Part shown: in pieces, positions 35,079 to 48,429 of the stretch | How positions within the stretch are numbered: position 1 is the stretch's first letter | Layout of the letters: every line of letters starts with the position of its first letter | Source of the DNA: Polyodon spathula | Taxonomy: Eukaryota > Chordata > Actinopteri > Acipenseriformes > Polyodontidae | Length of the DNA: 64,000 nt | Assembly: GCF_017654505.1 (NCBI RefSeq) | Contig: NC_054538.1 | Location: forward strand, 58,961,684-59,025,683 | Reading direction: 5' to 3' | The notes under the pieces: generated by a model | What the model was told of the DNA's origin: nothing | The model's input: only the letters and a program-made list of their open reading frames with translations | The model's database searches: none | Position numbers and translations under genes: made by a program

Positions 35079-37286
35079 GATGTCGAAATCTGGCAGTTGC
35101 TGAAATGCCCGGGCAGTTCGCGAAATGCACCACCCGGGCAGATGCTGAATTAGCTTTGAATTTTATGTCATTTTGGCCTCTGCCCTGGCTGGTCAACTGC
35201 CTGGGTGAAGAATTACAGAGATACAATATAATACAAATAGAAAGTGAATTGCCTTTGTTGCCTTTAAGCGCAAAAGCTCACTGCCACAATACAGTAATAC
35301 AATACAGATTTCTGAGCAGAGTTGTGTTGTTTGAATGAGAGATCATTCAATATCAGCAAGACTAATAATCTCAGTTAAGTTTAAATGTGTAAAAGCCACC
35401 AAGTTAAATATAGTTACCTGAAACTCAGGAAGAACACAGTGCCAAAACTAATTTAGCAATATTAATTTATCAATCAACAGCATAAAGTTTGTATTTTTCT
35501 TATTTAGAAATATGAACGACAATTTGACTCATTCTTATAAAAAAAAAGATTTGTTTTCGTTCTGTAGCAAATATTTTTTACATATTCAAACAATATTATT
35601 TCATGTCTGACATTAGTTGACATCAGATCTCAGACAATTAGACATCTGCATCAATATTTCACTCAGCACACAGAGTGTGCAGCATTACAACTTGTCACTG
35701 AGACATTGTTAAAGCCTATAAGTTGCAACTTTGAGTTGCAAAATTGCCATGAAAACCAAAGAAATTAAAATAAAAATATAACAATGTAACAACCGAGATT
35801 TTAGTGCGCTTTTGTTATTAAATTGGTACACTGTCGGGCAGTTAAAGGTTCAAAACACAAACAAAATACTAATACAGAAATTATAAAGCCATAGCAAAGT
35901 AAGAAAAATATGTAATGTCCTTCTGGGTTTAAGAGACCCAGTAAGTAAATGACTTTGTATCTCCTAATTAGGACTGTCTATCTCCTAATTAGGACTAAAA
36001 AGTCATGCGTAGGAGTTAGTAGATAAAAGTCCTACGTGGGAGATAGAAAGTCCTAAGTAGGATGATTTTACTCTTTTTTTTTTTTTTTGCTCATTGGCAC
36101 TAGGATGCTTCCGTAGGAAAAAAAAGATCATATTGAAAGTAAAGAAAATGAAATGGACCCCACTACTTGATCGTACTTGATTCGGGAGAGATGTTCTTTC
36201 AGCACCACGTGCAGAGAGAATTTGGGCTGCCTTGCGTCAGTCTTGCAAGTTTACCTTGCTTCTATGTAAGCTGTGGATTAAGGAGGAGTCGATTGGAGCC
36301 GGGTTTAGGACCCCTTTAGATGCTCAGTCCAGCGGGTTTTGTCTTAGTCCGGGTGTACTTTAATGAATAAAACGAACTATAAGTGTTATGAAGGTGGTTC
36401 TTGTTTATATGTAAGCTGTAGGCAAGGCTGAGTCGATTGGTGCTGGTGTAGCATGAGAAACTGTATCCTATGAGAAAGTGCGGCCAGGAACTGTCATGTG
36501 ACCATACGCGTAGAAATCCTTATGAAAATAGAGGCTATGATTAAAATAAATAGGCAGCAATTGGCATGTAGACTAAATAACCTTTAAATAGGTTCTGACT
36601 GTAAGGTGTCAACCATGTATTTTTGTTACACTTCAATTATCTATACACCGGTTTTGGGCCGATCAGAGTTGGTTTACTTTGGTCCATCTGGTGGCTTTTG
36701 TCTTAGTCTGGCTTTTACCCACTCACAATACCTCAGTTGTTTGGTACTGCATTCTTCCTAAGTTTAAGGTAACTATATTTAACTAGGTAGCTTTTACACA
36801 TTTAAACTTAACTGTGATTATTAGTCTCATGCTGATATTGAGTGATCTCTCATTGTGTGTATTGTATTACTGTAATAAGAATAAAAGAAAACATTGTTGC
36901 ATTTTGTTCTGGACTCGTTTCTTCCCCCACACTTACTCTAACCTCTGTTTAACCCATGATGAAAATAAACTATGCATTGATATTTTGTTTAGTTCTGTTG
37001 TTATAGCATTGTCAGAAAGTATTTAAGTTTTCAAAATAAACATTGCAGTGGGTGGCTTGGTGGTGGTGCGCATTTGTGCTTAAAGGCAACAAAGCTAATT
37101 CACTCTCTATTTGTATTATACTGTATCTGTTAAAAAATAATTCTTCACCCAGGTGGCTGTGGGCAGTTCACCAGCCAGGGCAGATGCCGAAATTACATAA
37201 AATTCTAAGCTAATTCAGCATCTGCCTATCGCAGCTGTGCACTTCATCAACTGTCCGGGCATTTTGGCAAGTGACCGATTTCGGCA
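35079..37286. mobile_element. DNA element with inverted arms of about 200 bp
   Basis: The arms 35079-35271 and 37068-37286 are inverted copies of each other at roughly 80 percent. Shared landmarks are GATGCTGAATTAGCTT, TCTGCCCTGGCTGGT, CCTGGGTGAAGAATTA and GTTGCCTTTAAGC. Both outer ends run into AT microsatellites. The 1.8 kb interior shows no transposase, one patch of small tandem palindromes (35957-36062) and a partly duplicated block (36254-36460). It is probably a large non-autonomous transposon. Confidence 0.65.
35957..36062. repeat. Tandem palindromic CTCCTAATTAGGA motifs
   Basis: TATCTCCTAATTAGGACT occurs twice, 21 bases apart. Three degenerate variants follow in mixed orientation: GTCATGCGTAGGAGTTAG, AGTCCTACGTGGGAGATA and AGTCCTAAGTAGGA. 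Each unit is itself near-palindromic. Confidence 0.8.
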
Positions 37287-37392
37287 TATATATTATATAT
37301 ATATATATATATATACTATATATATATATATAATATATATATATATATATGAATAGATATCATATAAGTATATATATATATATATATATAAT
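37286..37392. repeat. Imperfect (TA)n tract
   Basis: TA-rich tract with ATACTA and GAATAGATATC interruptions. It is bracketed by TTCGGCAT on the left and ATGCCGAA on the right. Confidence 0.9.
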
Positions 37393-37399
37393 ATGCCGA

Positions 37400-38985
37400 A
37401 CGGCTTGCATTAAATCCAATTGTATGTGAGGTGAAAATGACCCTATTACACTGATAATAATAATTATGTTAAAAGTTAAAATAATTTATTTTGTGAGCTT
37501 TTATTTAATATTTTCAGAAATTATTATTACAATTAATTATATATTTCATTGTCTTTCATGATATGTAGAGACTTTAGAACATATTTAAATATTTTAAGAT
37601 AGACATGTAGTGGTCATTTAAGATAGACATGTAGCAACTGATGATTACTGGGATAATTTGACATCGATTTCAAAAAGGATGCATTCACAATTCGCACACA
37701 CAGTCGTTCTCATAGACGATGAACACTCTGTTCGCTCACCCTAGTAGTATCTGCGTCTTTCTAGTGCCGAATTTTTCAGCAGTTTTTCTGGCACTTACTG
37801 TCTTTACAAGTGTAATAACTTTAATTCTGTCATCTAGGGAGGACCTTTTGTTTCTTCACGTTTTTTCTCTTCCTTTACAAGACAGCGTTTTTGTTTTATT
37901 AATCACAATTCTCTTATTCATTGCTGGGTAAGAGAATCGTGGTCGCTGGTCACATTAGACAGGTGGTCGCTAAACAAAGATGTATATGTAAGGTATAAAC
38001 CACGATGGGTTGTGCGGTTCCGCTGATATATACCACGCCTTTCATCAGAACCGCATGGCCCGAAGTGGTTTATACCATTTATAACACAGCTACCTGTCAT
38101 TTGTGGGAAGAAAAATTTATAACAAATAATTCAAACACATTTAAATTAAAACAAAAAACAGAAACTTTTATTGTGTATATATCCGCAGTGCAATATGAAT
38201 TTTATTTAATTAATTGTTTGCTTATTAAAAATAAATTGCATATGTTTGTTTATTGCGAATTTCTGCATCGAAAGTGCATCTAAGGAAGTAAGGAGAGCAG
38301 CTTATAGAGAGAGACTGAAGCCGGATCTTGAAGTGAGTTTGTTAACTCGTTATATGCAAGGATTTACTATAAAGTTTACATATTCTAGTATGTTTTCATT
38401 TTTTGGATCTCAAAATATGTTTTTGTTATTTGTCAGACACCCTCGTGTCCAAGTTGTGCCAAATTAAGTTGACGACCGAACTAGACTTTACGCACCAATC
38501 CGACTGTGGTGTCAGGGGACAGTACCTCTGTTTCCCGCAGATGTTTAAAATCCAGGCTGGTAATTTGGGTGGTTGTGTCTGGCCTTGTCATTACCTGCTT
38601 TTCTAAGAGATTTCCTGACTGACATGAGTACATTACTGCTGGTTTTAAGCTCGCTGTCAGCAGAGATGTTAAAACTTCTACTGTTAAAATATGTGTTTAA
38701 TCCAGGTCAGCTTTATAAAACTGGAGACTGAATACTGGTCCTTAGTTTAACTTTTTGCACTGGCATAAAATTCCCTTATGATGTTGAGATTTTTTGGATT
38801 TATTTCCATAAAATGAATGTCCATATTTTTTTTCTTTAAGTACATTAACCAGCCCATGCTGTATTTTTTTTTTTTTTTCAATCTTTGTTTTCTTCTACTG
38901 CGTTTAACTGTTCCTCATCAACTATTGTGTATGTTCTTGCTGGTGCATTTATTTTATTTATTTATTTATTTTTTTCAGATGGACT
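37400..38985. other. AT-rich stretch, one small palindrome
   Basis: No gene or transposase. The only structured piece is the palindrome at 37992-38076. Confidence 0.5.
37992..38076. repeat. Imperfect 85-bp palindrome
   Basis: GGTATAAACCAC and GTGCGGTTCCGCTGATA on the left face TCATCAGAACCGCATGG and GTGGTTTATACC on the right. The centre is TATACCACGCC. It is probably a small MITE; flanking duplication is unclear. Confidence 0.6.
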
Positions 38986-38993
38986 GCTGTCTT

Positions 38994-41900
38994 CAGACCC
39001 TTCTTAATGTATCTGGAGGCCTAGGGCTACAGGGGCCCCCTTGGAGAACAGACCCCCCCCCCCCATTATACTGAAGAATCAGCTGATAGTCTGCGATCTG
39101 CAGTCATGCACAATCTCATACAATACCAACACAATCATGTAATTGCAATAGGCAGCGGACAGCGTTACCACTCACATCACAGTAGCTATGGCATGCAAAA
39201 TAGTATGGTAGTCGGCACTACCACTAGCTCTCATCACCGACCGCATCGTTTCGAATTAAATCAACGCTAGTTGTAGTCAGTTATCAGACAGCACAGCATC
39301 ATATAACATTAGACAAAAAAATTGTGTAGTCGGCGCTATACTAATAGTGTGGCCTACAGTAGGCAAGTAGTTGGTGCTACTCTCAAGCCTCCTTAACACT
39401 GCAAAGTATAAAGATACATTTGACTTACCATTGCTAGATAATATGCTTTCTTGCCTTCAAACTTGAGAAGTCCTTAATAATGTCCGTGAAGTCCAGTTGG
39501 CGAAGCAGGTCATGTTCAATGGACATGAGACTTAAATCCCCATCGTGGACCTAAGCCGGTGCTTAATCAGTGCCAACTTTGAAAACGACCGCTTACCCCC
39601 TGCGTTTGTAACCGGCAAGGTGAGAAAATCCTTAGTGCAATGTCCACATTTGGAAATACAAATTGCAGCTGTTTCTTCCGCAGCATTTGGAGCAAGTTTC
39701 TTGGAGATGTGTCACTTGTGTCACCTGTGTCACCTTTGAGAAATAAACAAACTGTATCAATTCATCAACAAGGTCCTCCTGTAGATCATTGTGATACCTC
39801 ACTTGCAATTTGTGGGCAGCCGTGCCTAGTTCATCATTAGACAGCGACATTAGATTTGTCAAAAAACTGAAGTGGGCGCATGTTTCTTTGTATTTGTCAT
39901 GCCTGTGTTTTAACTCGGTGTTCAATCATTGCAAAAAACACCTCAACATGAAATTGGTCTCTTCCTGCTCTGGCTCCACTGACTCATCTGATTGATGTTT
40001 TCTCTTTACATGTCGACTCTTCTCACCCTTGAACCCTTGTGACAAGTTATCTCACATGTCCTTTGCTTTATCCTCAAATGTGTCAAACTGCATACGCAGG
40101 TCCTCAACAAAATCAATGAGGGAGCTTTCTAAGTTGACTGCTGTTACCAGGTCTAGATCTACAGCTTGGAGGGCAATGTCAGTGGACTGAAAGCGTTGAA
40201 GTACTGTATTCCAAAATATGCATAGAAAGGCCGTTTCTAGCTTTGTCATTTTATTGAAAAGGGATCAGCACATCAGCACGTGTGCTAGAATTCTGTGTTG
40301 TATCCTCTGAAAGGTTTTTCAAGGACTCCTGAATATTTGCGTAATTCAGGAAAAGGGCTTTGGTGGCCTGTGCATGAGCTGACCATCGTGTGTCTGATAG
40401 GTCTTTAAGTGTCTCCACATCCTTGTTTTCGTTTGGGTCAAGTCATCTTTGATCAGTTTCCAGCAGCGGGGTGACGCAGAGCAGAAGTTGAAGAGTGACT
40501 GAATAACACGGAAAATATGGTTTGCCTCCGTGCAGCAGTTCATGCTGCTCATTTCAACTAAATTAAGAGAGTGAGCTGCACAGGGAACCCACTCTGCTGG
40601 AGGATTCACCTCTTGTGTGTGCAATCTCAATCCCTTATACATTCCTGACATGTTACTGGCATTGTCACAACACTGTCCTCTACAGTTTTGAAAATCAATG
40701 TTCATGCTCTCTAAAACGTTTGTGATTGACGGAAAAAGTGATTCACCTGTAGATAAGGATTGGTAGGAATTTCAGGAAACGTTCGTAAATCTGGCCCTCC
40801 TGTGACACGTAGCGAATAACAAACGTCAACTGGTCAATATGTGAAACGTCAGGAGTAGAATCAACTACGATGGAAAAATACTTTGCCTTTTGCACCTGAA
40901 GTATTATTTCAGCTAGTACCCTCAGTCCCATTAAAGCAACGAATTCCTCACAGATAGTGGATAATAAACATGAGGGAGTCCCCCTTCCCTTATTCCCATA
41001 CTTCCTCATGTGTTCAGCGAGAAAAGGATTGAACTAAGTAATTCCAAAATTCCAAGATAATTACCATTATTGGGGGAACCGAAGAGTTCATTGTCTCCTC
41101 TAAAGACGAGGCTGTGCTCTGCCAGAAACTTGATTACAGAAACAACCCACCTGAGTACCTCACTCCAGTATGCGTGTTCCTCTTGACACTGTGTTTTAAG
41201 CACAGCATCTATACCATTGATCTGAGTACATGCAATCCATGTTAGCATTGCATTTCAGTGCGAGCTACTAGCCTCATGCTCCTCTACACAAGCGTTTGCA
41301 TGTTTCCAATCACTGAACCCCGAATCAATAAATGCTGTTGAACGTGTCCCCTCTTGAAATAGATGACAAATGAAAAAATACACATTGCCGGTGGAGGGTG
41401 AGTAAAGGAGCCACTCTCGTGGCACGCACTTCCCATTTTTGAAAGATTGTGTAAATAAAGTTTTTGAGAGGCGTCTTGGTTGAGTTTTGTAAATTCTCTC
41501 TGAGGCTGAAAAATTACTGTCTTTATTCTGGCAAATAAGGGAGCCCTTGCTCACCCAATAGGATCTCACCTCCTCAGTTATCGGATTCCAACATGCCGTA
41601 TCGGAGCTAGCAATAGCATTATCTGTTCCTTCAGTTTCTCCCACCTTGAGTTCGCACTTCAGTGGCTCGCTCTCATTTTTCTCCTCTGCTGCTGTGCACT
41701 CAGAGCTAACCGACTCGCCGCTCTCTGCTTGCTCCTCTGACTCATGTGGCTCTTCCTCACTTTCATTTTTCTGACACGGACTTTTAAAGAATTGAGTTAG
41801 CTTTGGGGTACTATTTGTAACCTCCTCGGCTTTAGTTAGTTTGAGTTTATTGATTTTTCTTTTTTTCACACCGCTCTCGCATTTCCGTGACATGTTTGCC

Positions 41901-42096
41901 GCTAGCTACTCAGCTTAGCTTCTTTTAGTTGAGCGCCAGTGAGTATAGCTAGCATAAGATTTTTTTATTGCGTCAAATAACTACGGCATTATTAGCCAAC
42001 CATTATAAGTTTGACTTTACAGGGACAGCGGGGCACTCCTAGGAGGCGGGGCCTTGGGTTTTAGTCCATGTAACCCATTGGCTTAACACGGCCCTG
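38994..42096 (-). mobile_element. hAT transposon, near full length, with 8-bp duplication
   Basis: GCTGTCTT lies exactly outside both ends (38986-38993 and 42097-42104). The ends are CAGACCCTTCTTAATG on the left and, inverted, CAGGGCCGTGTTAAGC on the right. An 8-bp duplication with CAG-starting ends is the hAT signature. At 3.1 kb it is the usual size of an autonomous copy and holds a transposase pseudogene on the minus strand from 41893 to 39434. Confidence 0.85.
39434..41893 (-). pseudogene. hAT transposase (TTF-finger, ZMYM1/DUF4371-like)
   Basis: It begins at 41893 with MSRKCESGVKKRKINKLKL, then an acidic low-complexity stretch and a TTF-like finger region (YWVSKGSLICQNKDSNFS, REWLLYSPSTGNVYFFICHL). 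The DUF4371-type part follows: KYGNKGRGTPSCLLSTICEE and YFSIVVDSTPDVSHIDQLTF, with the first catalytic Asp in VDSTPD. The second block reads CCDNASNMSGMYKGL and WVPCAAHSLNLVEMSS. The C-terminal hAT dimerisation signature, GGKRSFSKLALIKHRLRSTM, lies at about 39540-39600. At least four frame changes and one start-less junction (41248-41255) break it. The family cuts and pastes DNA in the nucleus. Confidence 0.85.
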
Positions 42097-42289
42097 GCTG
42101 TCTTCACTCAGAAAGTTGGTGTTGTACCAGTTATGTGGATTTTCATCCCCAGATATATTAAAGGAAATAAGCAAAATGCCTCTCATTTTTGGCAGTGGTT
42201 TTGTAACTAATAACAAATGAAATGGCATTTTCTCATGGAATTTAGAATGTAGTGGTGCCTAGTGATTTATTCAGTGTGAAGTGGCTCAT

Positions 42290-43696
42290 TAGTATGCAAG
42301 CCATGAATTATTAAAAATAAAAACTGGAATATCTTGGTTGGATAAGTGTCCTCCCCGCTTGTAATAGCAATCCTAAATTAGCTCAGGTGTAACCAATCGC
42401 CTTCAAAATCACATATCAAGTTAAGTGGCCTCCACAGGTGTTAAATTGACATGATTCACATGATTCAGCAGTTCTTGTAGGTCCCTTCTTCTGGGTAGTG
42501 CATTTCAAAGCAAAGACTCAACCATGAGCACCAAGGAGCTTCCAAAAGAGCTCCGGGACAATGTTGTTGAAAGGCACAGATCAGGGGATGGGTATAAAAA
42601 AAAAATCAAAGGCTTTGAATATCCCTTGGAGCACAGTCAAGATGATTATTAAGATGTAGAAGGTGTATGGCATCACCAAGACCCTGCCTAGATCAGACCA
42701 TCCCTCCAAACTGGATGACCGAGTAAGGAGGAGACTGAATGGAGAGGCTACCAAGAGGCCAATTCAAACTTTGCAAGAGCTACAGACTTTTATGGCCAAG
42801 ACTAGTCAAAGTGTGCATGTGACAACAATATCCCAAGCACTCCACAAATCTGGTCTGTATTTTACTCAAGAAAGCCCACCTTGAATCCCATTTGAAGGAT
42901 GCAAAAAAACACACAGGAGATTCTGTAGCCATATGGCAAAAAGTTTTTAGGTCTGATGAAACTAAAATGCACATTGTTTGGCCTAAAAGCATAGCCAACA
43001 CAGTGCATCACCCAAAGAACACCATCCCTACTGTGAAGCATGGTGGTGGCAGCATCATGTGATGGGGATGTTTCTCATCAGCAGGGACTAGGGCACTTGT
43101 CAGGATAGAAGGGAAAATTAATGTAGCAAGGTACATGAAAGTCCTTGAGGAAAACCAGCTGCTCTCTGCATGAAAACTGAAACTGGGACGGAAGTTCACC
43201 TTTCAGCATGACAATGACCCAAAGCATACAGCCAAAGCTACACTGGAGTGGCTAAGGAACAAAAGGGTAAATGTCCTTGAATGGGCCAGTCAGAGCCCCG
43301 ACCTAAATCCAATCGAAAATTTGTGGCATGACTTGAAGATTGCTGTCCATCAACGCTCCTAAAGTTACTTGACAGAGCTTGAACAGTTTTGTAAAGAAGA
43401 ATGGTCAAATATTGTCAAATCTAGGTGTGCAAAGTTGGTAGAGACCTATCCCAACAGACTCACAGCTGTATTTGCTGCCAAAGGTGCTTCCACCAAGTAT
43501 TAACTCAAGGGGGTGGAGACTTATCCAATTATGATCTTTCAGTTTTGTATTTTTAATATATAATTTTCTTTCTCAATAAAAAGTTTTTTCCCCTTAACAG
43601 TGTGGAGTATGGTGTGTAGAAAGTTGAAAAAAATCCCTCATTTGCATGAAACTCTGAGGCACTGACACAACAAAATGTGTAGACTTTCTATAGGCA

Positions 43697-43699
<3 letters not shown>
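42290..43699 (+). mobile_element. Tc1 transposon, copy 1 of a shared family
   Basis: The right terminus is ACTTTCTATAGGCACTG at 43699, followed by TA. The 5' untranslated part, TTAGCTCAGGTGTAACCAAT and following, matches the copy at 49.24-50.1 kb. The left TIR is missing or diverged. The interior is a full-length but broken transposase. Confidence 0.75.
42524..43503 (+). pseudogene. Tc1 transposase, all domains, frameshifted
   Basis: ATG at 42524 opens MSTKELPKELRDNVVERHRS. The frame is lost in a poly-A run near 42600 and picks up in RVRRRLNGEATKRPIQTLQE. Catalytic landmarks are FRSDETKM (first Asp, about 42950), [16 protein letters not shown] (second Asp, about 43213) and [15 protein letters not shown] (Glu, about 43315), with 34 residues between the second Asp and the Glu. 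It ends AAKGASTKY with a TAA at 43501-43503. Two or more frameshifts and a TAG inactivate it. It moves the element into TA sites. Confidence 0.85.
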
Positions 43700-43757
<58 letters not shown>

Positions 43758-43772
43758 TATATATATATATAG
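43700..43772. repeat. (TA)n microsatellite
   Basis: The tract begins exactly at the TA target outside the Tc1 right TIR. Confidence 0.95.
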
Positions 43773-43782
43773 ATATCTATCA

Positions 43783-43930
43783 CAGTGTATATAAAGTCTA
43801 CACACGAGAACTCTTGCAAGTTAGTGTGCGACACACGCTTCAGCAATGTACCCGTTTTCATACGTTGGGCAAACGTCGTGATGTTTTATACCACGCTTGG
43901 TGTAATTGTTGATTTCAGAAGTTGTAAATA
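43783..43930 (+). repeat. Degenerate copy of a Tc1 TIR region
   Basis: CAGTGTATATAAAGTCTACA resembles the Tc1 TIR, and its downstream part, CCCGTTTTCATACGTT, matches the copy starting at 44145 (CCCGTTTTGCATACATT). Confidence 0.5.
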
Positions 43931-44065
43931 GAAATATATAACCACTACAGAAATATGCGGCAACACGTCATATGTTTATATAGATGCACACAGTAAGTTA
44001 TTTTGTGCATATTATAATTTTATTCACATAATACATTAATAGTCTACGTGTTATCTAGATGAGTG

Positions 44066-44071
<6 letters not shown>

Positions 44072-44144
<73 letters not shown>
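44072..44144. repeat. (TA)n microsatellite
   Basis: Pure TA tract immediately left of an isolated Tc1 TIR. Confidence 0.96.
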
Positions 44145-44147
<3 letters not shown>

Positions 44148-44330
44148 TGCCTATAGAAAGTCTACACATTTTGTTGTGCTCTTGCAACTGTTCAATCTGT
44201 GTGCGAAGTGTTACAGCAAAAGTATACCCGTTTTGCATACATTAACAACTAAAGTCTTCAACATTTATCTTTATATATTTGGTGATGTCTTTTATACACG
44301 CTTTTGTGCCATATTCTAATTATATACTGT
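44145..44330 (+). mobile_element. Isolated Tc1 TIR and adjoining sequence
   Basis: CAGTGCCTATAGAAAGTC and the next 16 bases are the exact inverted copy of the right end of the Tc1 element at 43699. It starts next to TA. No transposase follows, so it is a TIR remnant or the end of a deleted copy. Confidence 0.6.
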
Positions 44331-44345
44331 AATGAATATACATCA

Positions 44346-45405
44346 ATCAATCTATTTTATATAGCACCTTTCATAGTGGAACACCATCATAAAGTGCTTT
44401 ACAAGATGCAATAAATACAAGAAAATCCATAATACTTCAAATAGAGAAATGCATAAAACATGATATACAGTGGAAAGTACATAATACATGATAGTAGCAT
44501 TGTACACTGAATACAGTGGAAAGTGCATAATACATGACATGAAATAGTACACTAAATACAGTGGAAAGTGCAGAATACATGATAGTAACAATACTTCAAA
44601 TAGTAGCAGCAGCTAATAACATGTTATCAGGCTTAAGGAGCATGGAAAGCAAGAGAGAACAGGTTTTGAGAGCTGATTTAAATGAGCTACGGTCGGAGCA
44701 TCGTGAACCAAAGCTGGGAGAGAGTTCCAGAGAGTCAGAGCCATGAAGCTAAATGAGCGTTGTCCAAGCGTGGTGCGCTTCTGCTTGGGGATAAAAAGTA
44801 AGCCAGAGTCGGAGGACCTCAGCTTGCGGGCAGGGACATAGCGAGTCAGCAGGTTGAGGAGGTACTCGAGACCTATGTGATGAAGGGCCTTGTAGGTGAG
44901 CAGGAACATAATCCTGAACTTTACAGGTAGCCATTGCAGCTGGACAAGACAGGGGGTTTATCACATTTTTTACATCTGGTAAGGACCCAGGCAGCAGTAT
45001 TCTGAACTAGCTGCAGTCGGTTTATGGTGGGTGCCGGGAGAGCACCATATAGAAATTTGCAGTAGCTGAGTCTAGAGGAGACAAACATTTGACAGAGTAT
45101 GTCTGCATCTGGGAAGGAAAGGTATGGACGGACTATCAAGATGTTTCTAAGATGGTAGAAGGAAGATTTGACCACAGAGGAGATGTGGGCATTAAAGGAG
45201 AGGTTGCTGTCAAGAAGTACACCAAGGCTTCGTACTGTGGGGGAAGGCAGCAGCAGACAGTTTCCGAGGTTCAGGGCAGCTATGTTGAAACTCTTAAGTT
45301 GAATTTTAGATCCTACTAGGAGGAGTTCAGATTTGTTAGTGTTCAGCAGACACCCAGGCCTCGATGTCTTGAATGTAGGCAGAGAGCCGGACCACGGCAG
45401 AGGGG
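44346..45405 (-). mobile_element. 5'-truncated L2-like LINE
   Basis: The 3' end on the minus strand is GTAAAGCACTTTATGATGGT, then CCACTATGAAAGGTGCTATA, then ATTG tandem units, a typical L2-type tail. Upstream is the C-terminal part of a reverse transcriptase. The 5' break near 45405 reflects incomplete reverse transcription. Confidence 0.8.
44613..45400 (-). pseudogene. L2-like reverse transcriptase, C-terminal part
   Basis: Read from 45370 it gives LLNTNKSELLLVGSKIQLKS, LLPSPTVRSLGVLLDSNLSF, AHISSVVKSSFYHLRNILIV and FVSSRLSYCKFLYGALPAPT, the thumb and post-thumb region of L2/Rex-type LINEs. After a frameshift near 44920 it continues with LLTYKALHHIGLEYLLNLLT and LRSSDSGLLFIPKQKRTTLG, and LWNSLP. 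The catalytic YxDD motif and the endonuclease are lost upstream. The LNTNKSELLLVG-to-LWNSLP order is that of the family. Confidence 0.85.
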
Positions 45406-45409
45406 CTAC

Positions 45410-47454
<2,045 letters not shown>

Positions 47455-47465
47455 TATATATAAAC

Positions 47466-47624
47466 AATAGATGGGCTTCAGTGAGTTATAGGAAAATAAT
47501 TTTATCGAGGGTTTCTGTGACGGCATAAATTACAAGACCGATGGTCGAGTAATTTATAAACTGTCACAGAAACCTGAGATGGAATTGTTTTTCTGTAACT
47601 CACTGAAGAGGCCCATCTATTTTT
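47466..47624. mobile_element. Palindromic MITE, about 160 bp
   Basis: The left half, AATAGATGGGCTTCAGTGAG then GGGTTTCTGTGACGG, is mirrored by CTGTCACAGAAACC and CTCACTGAAGAGGCCCATCT. The loop is about 20 bases around ACCGATGGTCG. The arms pair at most positions with a few bulges, so it can form one long hairpin. Confidence 0.75.
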
Positions 47625-47785
47625 TTTATAATACATGGATACCCTTGTGATGCTAATATTAAAGATGTGCTTCAGCAGTAAAGTTCTGGTTGGGGTTGGT
47701 GTTTTTGTTTTTTTTAACTTAGTATTTCAATGTTGTACAGACGTTCTATGTCATCTGTTTCTCTCTGAGATACAAATGTACCAGC

Positions 47786-47789
<4 letters not shown>

Positions 47790-47859
<70 letters not shown>
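47790..47859. repeat. (TA)n microsatellite
   Basis: About 70 bases of AT. Confidence 0.96.
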
Positions 47860-47861
<2 letters not shown>

Positions 47862-48084
47862 GTATTCTCATTTTGTTGCTTGTTAATGAACACTTCAGTA
47901 CTGTGGGTGTTGTCGAGTGGTTGAAAATGAGACATTTTGTGTTTGAATTGAAAGTGATGGTCTCGAGGAGTCGACTGGGTCAAAATTGAAGTATATTTTT
48001 CCTCTAGAGAAATTATCACTTTTTTACATAACTACTGCAGTAGTATGCTTTTTTTTAAAAAATTTTTTAGAATGGCTCAGGGTG

Positions 48085-48113
48085 CAAATATAGCATTCAT
48101 CCATGTATTATAG

Positions 48114-48198
<85 letters not shown>

Positions 48199-48225
48199 CA
48201 TGGAAGAAGGCTATATTTGTAAATT
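48085..48225. repeat. Palindromic element with a (TA)n core
   Basis: Left arm: CAAATATAGC, ATCCATGTATTA, TAGCC. Right arm: ATACATGGAAGAAGGCTATA, TTTG. The arms are inverted copies of about 33 bases, and the 77-base TA tract (48117-48193) forms the centre. Confidence 0.65.
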
Positions 48226-48429
48226 ATAAATGTACAGTAATGTGTTGTTGGACGTTGAAATAAATAGCTACAACGTGCTACCCCTGAAGTGGCTGTGAGT
48301 CTCTTTCCAACAGCTAACTTCCTATAGAGGACTCCTGAAAGTATCAACACTTCAATTATTTCTACACAGTCGCTCAAAAGAAACACGATTAGATGCTCCT
48401 GCTGCGTGGTCTTATCTAAGTCATTCCAC

